Below, piece by piece: positions 34,279-41,624 of a DNA stretch of 64,000 nucleotides. The translations under genes and the position numbers were made by a program. Position 1 is the stretch's first letter. Every line of letters begins with the position of its first letter. The notes beneath the pieces were generated by a model. The model ran no database searches and had not been told where the DNA came from. It was given only the letters and a program-made list of their open reading frames with translations. Source of the stretch: Sphingomonas_O antarctica (GTDB taxonomy: Bacteria; Pseudomonadota; Alphaproteobacteria; Sphingomonadales; Sphingomonadaceae); NCBI RefSeq assembly GCF_965137005.1, contig NZ_CBCRXM010000016.1:6901-70900 (forward strand), in the 5' to 3' direction.

Positions 34279-34829
34279 GCCACCGACAATTCGGTGCGCA
34301 GCCGCGCGAGATTGACCGGGACGCCATGTTCGACCCAGCCGTTCGAGCATTCGACGCGGATTTCGCCGCGTTGCAGCGTGTTGTCCGGAATGATCGCGCA
34401 ACCGAGCTGGACGTCCATCAACAACGCCGCGTCTTCGGGATGCAGGCGCAAGCGGCGCTGGGCATCGGTTTCCTGAATAAGTTCGACCGCGCGCGATACC
34501 TGCGCTTCCAGCCAGGCGCGATCGGGAATCGACTGGCCGACCAATTGGGTCAGCAGCCGTTCGACCGCATTGGCGATCAGCACGGCGAGTTCTTCGCTGG
34601 GTTCGGACTGCAGCGTCTCGGCATTGCGGATCAGGTCGAGCAATTGTTGGCGTTCGGTGGCGAACAGTTCCTGCGCCAGACGCTGTCCTTCGGCGAAACC
34701 CATCGCGAAATCGTCGTGCGATCCGTGTGCGACGCCACCGGGTGCGGGTGCGGCTTCGAAATGGCGCGGCTGGAATCCGCGGCGTTGGGGCAGGACGTCG
34801 AGGAGGTGCAGCGGGGTCATGTCAGACAT
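34275..34829 (-). CDS. fliH: Flagellar assembly protein FliH
   Basis: 184 residues. Contains an Ala/Glu-rich helical middle (MGFAEGQRLAQELFATERQQ) and a C-terminal FliH/YscL-like domain (RLRLHPEDAALLMD, VECSNGWVEHG). Regulates FliI and links it to the C-ring. The ATG at 34829 gives an eight-base overlap with fliG; an ATG three codons in is the alternative. Confidence 0.92.
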   Translation of the reverse strand: MSDMTPLHLLDVLPQRRGFQPRHFEAAPAPGGVAHGSHDDFAMGFAEGQRLAQELFATERQQLLDLIRNAETLQSEPSEELAVLIANAVERLLTQLVGQSIPDRAWLEAQVSRAVELIQETDAQRRLRLHPEDAALLMDVQLGCAIIPDNTLQRGEIRVECSNGWVEHGVPVNLARLRTELSVA

Positions 34830-35856
34830 AGTCGTCCCCGCCGCCACCACCGCCGCCGCTGCCGCCGAGTTCGAGTTCGCCTTCGTCGGCCAAACGGCGC
34901 GCAATGGCGGCGATCTGGCGCTGGGCGTCCTCGACTTCGGTGCGTTTGGCGCGGCCTTCGCCCAATTCGTCGCGAATACCGTCCGCCGCGCGCCCCGACA
35001 GGCTGGCGAGCATCTGGTCGGTCACCGCCGCCGGTGCACCGCGCAGCGCCATGACCAGAATCGGCGTGTCGACGTTGCGCAACAATGTGCCCATGCCCTT
35101 GGGATCCAGGGCCAAAAGGTCCTCGAACGTCAGCAGGCTTTCCTCGATCTTCTGCGCAATCATCTTGTCACGCTTCTTGATGGCCTTAAGTAAACGGATG
35201 TTCGTCGACTTCGGCAACCGCGTGACGATTTTCGCCGCGCCGCCACGGCCGTCTAGCCCGATGCTCGCCGCCTTGGCCGGGACATCGGCGTAATGGTCCA
35301 GCACAGCCTCGAGGTCTTCGAGGGCGCGGGCATTGATCTGTTCCAGCCGCGCGGCGCGGAGCACGAGGTCGCACTGGCGATCCTCATCCAGCCCCTCGGT
35401 GCACTTCGCTGCGATTTCGGGCGTCAGGCAGACGAGGATTAGCGCGCTGACCTGCGGGTGTTCGTCGCGCAAGGCGGTGGCGATGGCATCGTGATCCATC
35501 CACCGCAGCCGTTCGAGCACGCTGGCACAGCCGGTCGGCGCGATTTCGGCGAGGACGCTGTCGGCGCGGACATTGCCGACGGCGGCGGTGAAGAGCGAGC
35601 GCACGCGCGGTTCGGGATCGATACCCAGGCTCGACGCGGCACGATTGCGATCGACAAATATGTCGAGCGCGGTGTCGATTTCGACCGCGGAGGCGCTGGC
35701 GACGTCGAGCATCGCACTGCCGACGCGGCGCATCTGATCGGGGTCGAAATTCTGGACGATGGCGGCAGCGTCTTCTTCGCTGAGCAAGGTCAGCAGGATC
35801 GCCACCGCGCGATCGCCCCCGAGCGGCCCGATCGCCGCACCACCCACATCAAGCAC
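34822..35856 (-). CDS. fliG: Flagellar motor switch protein FliG
   Basis: 344 residues with all three FliG domains: N-terminal FliF-binding, middle (DEHPQVSALILVCL, with the EHPQ-type motif), and C-terminal torque domain (FEDLLALDPKGMGTLLRNVD and ALRGAP). Unusual is the tail GGSGGGGGGGDDYV, a glycine run after the torque domain; the last codons overlap the fliH start. Start is GTG at 35856, chosen for the eight-base overlap with fliF. Confidence 0.95.
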   Translation of the reverse strand: MLDVGGAAIGPLGGDRAVAILLTLLSEEDAAAIVQNFDPDQMRRVGSAMLDVASASAVEIDTALDIFVDRNRAASSLGIDPEPRVRSLFTAAVGNVRADSVLAEIAPTGCASVLERLRWMDHDAIATALRDEHPQVSALILVCLTPEIAAKCTEGLDEDRQCDLVLRAARLEQINARALEDLEAVLDHYADVPAKAASIGLDGRGGAAKIVTRLPKSTNIRLLKAIKKRDKMIAQKIEESLLTFEDLLALDPKGMGTLLRNVDTPILVMALRGAPAAVTDQMLASLSGRAADGIRDELGEGRAKRTEVEDAQRQIAAIARRLADEGELELGGSGGGGGGGDDYV

Positions 35857-37468
35857 GCGCGCCGTCCTTCAGCAGTTCACGGACGACACTGGCGGCCTTG
35901 ACCGAATCCTGACGCACAAAGGCGCGGACCAAATTGGCCTTGGTTTCGTAACTGGGTGCCGCCTCGATCATTTCGAGAGTGATTTCACGCTGTGGCGCGC
36001 CGGTCACCTTGAGCAATTCGCCGGCGATCTTGTCATTTTCGACGGTGCGCGCTGCGCGGTTCTTCATCATTTTCTTCAGCGGACGTCCGATCAGGAAAAA
36101 GGCGAGCAGCGCACCGAGGATCGCCAAGACCTGGCGAACCACCGGCATGAACCAGGGCGCTTCGTAAAAGGCGGGCTTGACCTCGGCAGCCTCGATGAAC
36201 GGCCGCGCCGCGATGGCGACCGTGTCGCCGCGCGTGGCGTCGAAGCCGATCGCGCCTTTGACCAGGCTGTCGAGCTGCGCGATCTCGGCGGCGGTGCGCG
36301 GCTTGGCGCCCGCCTTGATCGCGACCGCGACCGACAAGCGCTTCAAGCGGCCGACCGGCTGGTGCGTTACCGAAATCTCGCGGCCGACATCGAACGAACG
36401 ATTATAGTTTTCCTCGCTCGAAGCCGGGGTTGTTGCTGGTCCGGCGGCAGTTGCAGCCACCGGTACAGGCGGCGTGGTCGAAGCGGTGGCCGCAAGGGGC
36501 GGGGTATTCGACAACGCCCCTGGAATACCGCCAGCGGCCGGACCGTTTGCGCCGCCAGCAACGGTGCGAACCCCGACTTCGCTGCGCAACGCACGATCGT
36601 CCTTGGGATAGCTTTCACGCGTCGATTGGCTTTCCGACAGATCGAGATCTGCGTGAACTTCGGCGGTGTAGCCATCGACCCCGACCAGCGGGGACAGCAA
36701 AGCGGCGAGCGAGCGACGCGCGCGCGCCTCGATCTCGTTTTGCAACGCCATGTTGCGGTCGTCCATGCCGTCCGCCGCCGAAACCAATTTGCCGCCCTGA
36801 TCGACGATCGATACGTCTTCGGCATTAAGGTCGGGCAACGACGACGCGACCAGATGCTGGATCGCGCGCACCTGTGCGGAGGTCAGGTCGCGATTGGGCT
36901 GGAGCGTCAGCATCACCGATGCGGTCGCCTTCGGCTCGTCACGCAAAAACGGGCTGGGGTCGGCGGAAGCCAAATGGACCCGCGCCGATTTGACGACGTC
37001 GATCGCCTCGATCGTGCGACTGAGGTCAGCCTCGCGCGCGCTCTTGAGGGTCTCACCCTCGACCGCGCGGCTCGCGCCCATTGGCATCGCGCTCAATTGC
37101 GACGCGGCGGACGGCGCAGCCTTGGGCAGTCCCTGGCCGGCGAGCAGCATGCGCGCGCGGTGATAATCGCTGTCGGCAACCGTCACCGCACCTGTCGAAG
37201 AATCGACATGATAGGCGATGCCGCTGGTATCCAGCGCACTGGCCACCGCCGCTTTGTCTGATTCCGGCAGGCTGTCGAAAACCGGACGCTGTGCCGGTGT
37301 TTGGAACGTGAACCACGCCGCGGCGGCGATGGCCAACGCGCCGATGCCGCCGATCGCGGGCAAAGCGCCGCGTACCGCCGGCTGATCGAAGAATGAGCGG
37401 ACCGGGCGAAACCGGTCGGTCATGGTGAGGCGCGAACCCGTGACGGGCATGGGGATGAGATCGGCCAT
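35849..37468 (-). CDS. fliF: Flagellar MS-ring protein FliF
   Basis: 539 residues: N-terminal membrane helix near residues 40-55, periplasmic ring-building domains (RMLLAGQGLPKAAPSAASQL and ARVHLASADPSPFLRDEPKA), a Pro/Ala/Thr-rich loop, a second membrane helix near residue 435 (VLAILGALLAFFLIG), and a cytoplasmic C-terminus that binds FliG. Full length. Starts three bases after the fliE stop. Confidence 0.96.
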   Translation of the reverse strand: MADLIPMPVTGSRLTMTDRFRPVRSFFDQPAVRGALPAIGGIGALAIAAAAWFTFQTPAQRPVFDSLPESDKAAVASALDTSGIAYHVDSSTGAVTVADSDYHRARMLLAGQGLPKAAPSAASQLSAMPMGASRAVEGETLKSAREADLSRTIEAIDVVKSARVHLASADPSPFLRDEPKATASVMLTLQPNRDLTSAQVRAIQHLVASSLPDLNAEDVSIVDQGGKLVSAADGMDDRNMALQNEIEARARRSLAALLSPLVGVDGYTAEVHADLDLSESQSTRESYPKDDRALRSEVGVRTVAGGANGPAAGGIPGALSNTPPLAATASTTPPVPVAATAAGPATTPASSEENYNRSFDVGREISVTHQPVGRLKRLSVAVAIKAGAKPRTAAEIAQLDSLVKGAIGFDATRGDTVAIAARPFIEAAEVKPAFYEAPWFMPVVRQVLAILGALLAFFLIGRPLKKMMKNRAARTVENDKIAGELLKVTGAPQREITLEMIEAAPSYETKANLVRAFVRQDSVKAASVVRELLKDGARA

Positions 37469-37471
37469 ATA

Positions 37472-37801
37472 TTATACCGGCATGTTCATGATGTCGCGAT
37501 ACGCACCGAGCAGCTTGTTGCGGACCTGCAGGGTCGCTTCGAAGCTGACCGACGCTTTCTGCCGAGACAGCATCACGCCGACGAGATCGTTGGTCTCGCC
37601 GCGTTCATAGGCTTCGGACGCCTGGGTCGCCTGTGTCTGTTGCGTGTTCACGGCTTTCACCGCGTCCATCATGGCGTCGCCAAAGCTGGCGGCCCCCGCT
37701 GGTTGCGTGCCCGGACGACCCGCGGCGCGCTGAAGCGCGTCGTTCTGGGTGAGGATGTTCGCCCGCATCTGCAGGAGCGAGGAGGAGGAGACTGGCGTCA
37801 T
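37472..37801 (-). CDS. fliE: Hook-basal body protein FliE
   Basis: 109 residues from this start. The C-terminal half is typical FliE (SFGDAMMDAVKAVNTQQTQA and LVGVMLSRQKASVSFEATLQ, VRNKLLGAYRDIMNMPV). Joins MS-ring and rod. The start is uncertain: ATG 37819 would lie upstream of the predicted sigma54 transcript start (~37804) and is unlikely; ATG 37801 would make a nearly leaderless message; ATG 37768 would give a 98-residue protein, also normal for FliE. No clear ribosome-binding site precedes any. First gene of the 17-gene fliE-fliS run. Confidence 0.88.
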   Translation of the reverse strand: MTPVSSSSLLQMRANILTQNDALQRAAGRPGTQPAGAASFGDAMMDAVKAVNTQQTQATQASEAYERGETNDLVGVMLSRQKASVSFEATLQVRNKLLGAYRDIMNMPV

Positions 37802-37814
37802 GCCAAACGGGGCA

Positions 37815-37830
37815 AGCACAAACTATGCCA
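37815..37830 (-). promoter_or_regulatory. Sigma54 promoter for the fliE-fliS operon
   Basis: On the minus strand 37830 to 37815 reads TGGCAT AGTTT GTGCT. It keeps the essential GG and GC with the right spacing and differs from TGGCAC-N5-TTGCT at two positions. Transcription would start near 37804. It is weaker than the three perfect sites but well placed before a 17-gene run with no larger internal gap than about 30 bases. Confidence 0.7.
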
Positions 37831-37956
37831 ACGGGACGGTAACCAGATTTTTATTGGTCGCACTTAATCAGGTTGAGCGGCGGTCGTTACCGCTGTCGGA
37901 CCGCAACTCCATCGTCGGGGGGCGCCGTTGGCGTTAGCGCCGGAAAGGACTATGTC

Positions 37957-38775
37957 ATGACTGTCATTACCACGAATGTCAGCGCGCTGCGGGCTCAGAA
38001 CGCATCGCGCATGGCCAACGATCAGACCGCCACCGCGATGGCACGTTTGTCGAGCGGCAAGCGTATCAACAACGCGAAGGACGATGCCGCCGGGCTCGCC
38101 ATCGCCACGCGTATGGAGGCCAATGTTCGCGGCTTCACGCAAGCTTCGCGCAATGCCAATGACGGCATCTCGCTGGCGCAGACTGCGGAAGGCGCGCTGT
38201 CGGAAACGTCGAACATTCTGGTTCGCATGCGTGAACTGGCTGTGCAGTCGGCGAACGGCACGCTCACCTCGAGCGACCGTACCGCGCTGCAGGCGGAAGT
38301 TACGCAGCTGACCTCGCAGATCGGCGACATTGCGACGCGCACCAACTTCAACGGCACCTCGCTGTTGAACAACGCGTCGACCAGCATCAGCATCCAGACC
38401 GGTGTGGCCAGCGGCCAGACGGTTTCGATCGCTATCGGCGATATGCAGGCAGCCGCTCTGGGTGTCGGTTCGCTCGACCTCAGCACCGCGTCCGGTGCCT
38501 CGGGTGCCCTGTCGACGCTCGACACTGCGATCAACACCGTTGCGGCGCAGCGTGCCAACCTCGGCGCGGTTCAGAACCGCCTCGAAAGCACGGTCAACAA
38601 CCTTGCGTCGTCGGTCGAAAACCTGTCGGCGTCGAAGAGCGCGATCGAAGACACCGATTATTCGGTGGAAACGACCAAGCTCGCATCGTCGCAGATCCTG
38701 GCGCAGGCATCGACCGCGATGCTCGCCCAGGCGAACCAGAGTCAGCAGGGTGTGCTGAGCCTGCTCCGCGGTTAA
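37957..38775 (+). CDS. fliC: Flagellin
   Basis: 272 residues, a short flagellin consisting essentially of the D0/D1 helices. N-terminus MTVITTNVSALRAQNASRM and RLSSGKRINNAKDDAAGLAI; C-terminus LASSQILAQASTAMLAQANQ then SQQGVLSLLRG. The variable outer domains are reduced to a short Thr/Ser-rich part (about residues 125-175). GGAAAGGA lies eight bases before the ATG. Expected to be transcribed by FliA, but I could not find a convincing sigma28 box in the 126 bases upstream. A strong terminator follows. Confidence 0.96.
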   Translation: MTVITTNVSALRAQNASRMANDQTATAMARLSSGKRINNAKDDAAGLAIATRMEANVRGFTQASRNANDGISLAQTAEGALSETSNILVRMRELAVQSANGTLTSSDRTALQAEVTQLTSQIGDIATRTNFNGTSLLNNASTSISIQTGVASGQTVSIAIGDMQAAALGVGSLDLSTASGASGALSTLDTAINTVAAQRANLGAVQNRLESTVNNLASSVENLSASKSAIEDTDYSVETTKLASSQILAQASTAMLAQANQSQQGVLSLLRG

Positions 38776-38801
38776 TCTCCCCGCATTGGGGGGTCAAAGA
38801 C

Positions 38802-38835
38802 AAGGCGTCGGGGTTCGTCCCCGGCGCCTTTTCTT
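38802..38835 (+). terminator. Rho-independent terminator after fliC
   Basis: AAGGCGTCGGGG, a TTCG-type loop, then CCCCGGCGCCTT followed by TTCTTT. The stem is about 12 base pairs with one wobble pair and ends in a T-rich tract. It separates fliC from rpoN. Confidence 0.88.
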
Positions 38836-38886
38836 TGTGGCGATATGGGTAACCGTCTGTAAACCATCATCGCGCACAAAGGGGTT

Positions 38887-40206
38887 ATGAATACCCGTCT
38901 GACCATGCGGCAATCGCAGACGCTGGGGATGAACCAGCAGCAGCAGCAATCGCTGCGGCTGCTGCAGCTGTCGGGTCAGGAACTCGAAAAAACACTGATT
39001 GATGAAGCCGAGCGCAACCCGTTCCTCACCATCAAGGATGCTCGCACGCAGCGGCGGGCGAACGGGCCGGCAACATCGGGCGACTGGCTGGATAGTATTG
39101 CCGCGCCGTCGATGTCGCTCACCGCACATTTGACCGCGCAGGCGGATTTGCTGCCCTCGACCGACCGCGCGGTGGCTTATGCGCTGATCGGTTTCATCGA
39201 CGATACCGGCTATCTGACCGAGCCGCCTGCGCAGCTCGCCGATCGGCTTGGCCTGTCGCACGACGCGGTGCTCGACATGCTCCACGTCGTGCAAAGTTTC
39301 GAGCCGACCGGCGTAGGCGCGCGGAAGCTGGCCGAATGCCTGTTGTTGCAGGCCGTCGAAGCGGGCGAAGCCGACGACGCGATGCGCGCGCTGCTCGACA
39401 ATCTGCCGCTGCTCGCCGAGGGACGGCTAGGCAAGCTGGCGAGGCTGTGCGGCGTCGACGATGCGGCACTCGGTGAATTGATCCGCGTCCTGCGCTGTTA
39501 CGATCCCAAGCCCGGCCTCGTTTTTTCGCCCGCCGACAATGGCTGGCTCAATCCCGATATCATCGTGCGCGCCAGCCCCCAGGGTTGGCGCATCGACCTC
39601 GCCTCGGGTGCGCTGCCGACGGTGACGGTCGTCAAGGATGCGACTGCCGTCGCCGCCAAATGCCGCAATGCCGACGACAAGAACTGGCTGAGCAATTGCG
39701 CCAACGATGCGCGCGCCTTGGTCAAGGCGGTGGCACATCGACAGCGCACCCTGTTGTCGGTCGCCACCGCGATCCTCGAGCATCAGCAAGCGTTTCTGAA
39801 CGAAGGCGTGGCGGCGCTGCGCCCCCTGACCATGCGCGAAATCGCCGACGAGTTGAGCGTTCACGAATCGACCGTCAGCCGCGCGGTGGCCGGCAAATCG
39901 CTGAGCTGTCCACGCGGAACGTTCGAACTGCGGTTCTTTTTCGCGTCCGGCGTGGTCCAGCAGGATGGGGAGGCGGCATCGGCGGCGACGATCAAGAGCC
40001 TGATCAAAGCGCTGATCGCCACCGAGACATCGGCTGCGATCTTGTCCGACGATGCTCTTGTCGAACGGTTGCGCGCGCAAGGCTATGATATCGCGCGGCG
40101 GACGGTTGCGAAATATCGCGAGAGCGTTGGGCTGGGCAATTCGAGCGAGCGACGCCGGGCCAACATTTTGCGCGGGGCAACCGGTCAGGCGTTGCGCGCC
40201 GCCTGA
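38887..40206 (+). CDS. rpoN: RNA polymerase sigma54 factor in the flagellar cluster
   Basis: 439 residues. Region I is Gln/Leu-rich (MRQSQTLGMNQQQQQSLRLL), the core-binding part follows, then the helix-turn-helix LTMREIADELSVHESTVSRA and the RpoN box ARRTVAKYRE near residue 400. Shorter than the usual 480-500 residues, mainly through a reduced acidic region II. Position inside a flagellar cluster together with a sigma54 activator and sigma54 promoters suggests a flagellum-dedicated copy, as RpoN2 in Rhodobacter; whether another rpoN exists elsewhere cannot be seen. Ends two bases from the convergent efflux gene. Confidence 0.95.
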   Translation: MNTRLTMRQSQTLGMNQQQQQSLRLLQLSGQELEKTLIDEAERNPFLTIKDARTQRRANGPATSGDWLDSIAAPSMSLTAHLTAQADLLPSTDRAVAYALIGFIDDTGYLTEPPAQLADRLGLSHDAVLDMLHVVQSFEPTGVGARKLAECLLLQAVEAGEADDAMRALLDNLPLLAEGRLGKLARLCGVDDAALGELIRVLRCYDPKPGLVFSPADNGWLNPDIIVRASPQGWRIDLASGALPTVTVVKDATAVAAKCRNADDKNWLSNCANDARALVKAVAHRQRTLLSVATAILEHQQAFLNEGVAALRPLTMREIADELSVHESTVSRAVAGKSLSCPRGTFELRFFFASGVVQQDGEAASAATIKSLIKALIATETSAAILSDDALVERLRAQGYDIARRTVAKYRESVGLGNSSERRRANILRGATGQALRAA

Positions 40207-40208
40207 TC

Positions 40209-41624
40209 TTAACGCGCGGGCGGATGTTCCAACTGGTCATCACCGCCCAGCGCGCGATATAAGGCGGCGACGTTCGCGGCCCGCGCCAGTTCGGTCGTCA
40301 CCAAGCTGCGCCGCGCCGTATACAGAGTGCGTTGCGCATCGAGGCTGGCGAGGAAGGTGTCGATCCCACCTTTGTACCGTGCATTGGACAGATACGCATT
40401 GTCGACCGTGGCGGCGACCAGATCGCGTGCGCCGCGTTCCTCGTCACCCAAAGTCGCGCGGCGGGCAAGCGCATCGGCGACTTCGCGGAACGCCGTCTGG
40501 ATCGTGTTCTGGTATGTCGCGACCGCCGCATCGCGCCCGGCCCGTGCGACGAGCAGATTGCCGCGATTGGCGCCGCCATCGAAAATCGGGAGCGAAACGC
40601 TGGGCCCGACCGAGTAGTTGAACGCCCCGCTCGAAAATAGCGAGCTCAGCCCGGTCGAGGCAAAACCAAGCAGACCGGTGAGCGAAATGCGCGGGAAAAA
40701 TGCGGCGCGCGCTGCGCCGATCCGGGCGTTGGCGGCACGCAGGCGATATTCGGCAGCGATCACATCGGGACGGCGCAACAACACGTCTGAGGAGAGTCCC
40801 ACGGGGGGCGGCACGACCGACGCCAATGCGTTCTCAAGAGTCGCGGGCAGTTCTGCATCGTCCACCGGCCCGCCGACTAGGAGCACCAAAGCGTTGCGGT
40901 CCTGCGCCACTTGCGCGGTCTGGCGCGCGAAATCTGTGTCCGCCGTCTTTTCGATGGTCAGCGCCTGGTCGAGGTCGGTCCGCGGCGCGACGCCGCCCTT
41001 CAGCCGCGCACGGGTGATCCGCACGCTGTCGGTCGCCGCGCGCCGCGTGTCGTCGGCGATGGACAATAATGTGCGATCGGCCGCGTACGTAAACCATGCC
41101 TCCGCAACGTCCCCGACGAGCGTCACACGGACCGCGCGCGCGCCCGCTTCGGTGGCCAGATATTCGTCCAGCGCGGCGCGGCTGAGTGAACGCAACCGGC
41201 CAAACAGGTCCAGTTCAAAGGCGCTGACGCCGAGATCGACGCTGTAATTTGTTCGTGTAGCACCGCCAGTGCCGACCGATGTGCCGGTGCCGGTTCCGCT
41301 CGTCGTTGTACTGCTCGAACCATAGCGCCGGGTGACCCCGCCGCCGAGATCGACTTGCGGCAATTGCGCGGCGCGCTGAACGCGATATTGCCCCCGCGCG
41401 ACTTCGACGTTGGCGAGAGTCGCGCGCAGATTCTGGTTGTTGACGATCGACCGCTCGATGAGCGCGAGCAGGCGCGGATCGCGGAAGATCGCGCGGCGAT
41501 CGAGCGGCGCGGCAACGGCATCCGCCATCGGCAGTGTGCCGGGAACAGCGGGTGTCGGTTGGACATATTTGGACTCGAGGCTGCAGCCGCCGAGCAGCGC
41601 CAAGAGCAATATTGCACCCCTCAT
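40209..41624 (-). CDS. RND efflux outer membrane factor (OprM/NodT family lipoprotein)
   Basis: 471 residues. N-terminal lipoprotein signal LLLALLGGC with the Cys as lipidation site, then two TolC-like repeats (ALIERSIVNNQNLRATLANV; LLRRPDVIAAEYRLRAANAR with IGAARAAFFPRISLTG). Forms the outer-membrane duct of the tripartite pump. The ATG at 41624 overlaps the pump gene stop as ATGA; a longer frame upstream lacks the lipobox at the N-terminus. Confidence 0.95.
   Translation of the reverse strand: MRGAILLLALLGGCSLESKYVQPTPAVPGTLPMADAVAAPLDRRAIFRDPRLLALIERSIVNNQNLRATLANVEVARGQYRVQRAAQLPQVDLGGGVTRRYGSSSTTTSGTGTGTSVGTGGATRTNYSVDLGVSAFELDLFGRLRSLSRAALDEYLATEAGARAVRVTLVGDVAEAWFTYAADRTLLSIADDTRRAATDSVRITRARLKGGVAPRTDLDQALTIEKTADTDFARQTAQVAQDRNALVLLVGGPVDDAELPATLENALASVVPPPVGLSSDVLLRRPDVIAAEYRLRAANARIGAARAAFFPRISLTGLLGFASTGLSSLFSSGAFNYSVGPSVSLPIFDGGANRGNLLVARAGRDAAVATYQNTIQTAFREVADALARRATLGDEERGARDLVAATVDNAYLSNARYKGGIDTFLASLDAQRTLYTARRSLVTTELARAANVAALYRALGGDDQLEHPPAR

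Noticed and set aside
37861..37892. Possible sigma28 box before fliC (TTAATCAG, 11 bases, GTCGTTAC)
   Set aside because: Only about half the bases match TAAAGTTT-N11-GCCGATAA; too weak to annotate, though FliA control of fliC is expected.
37831..37956. Sigma54 promoter on the plus strand before fliC
   Set aside because: No GG-N10-GC with flanking consensus could be placed in the region.
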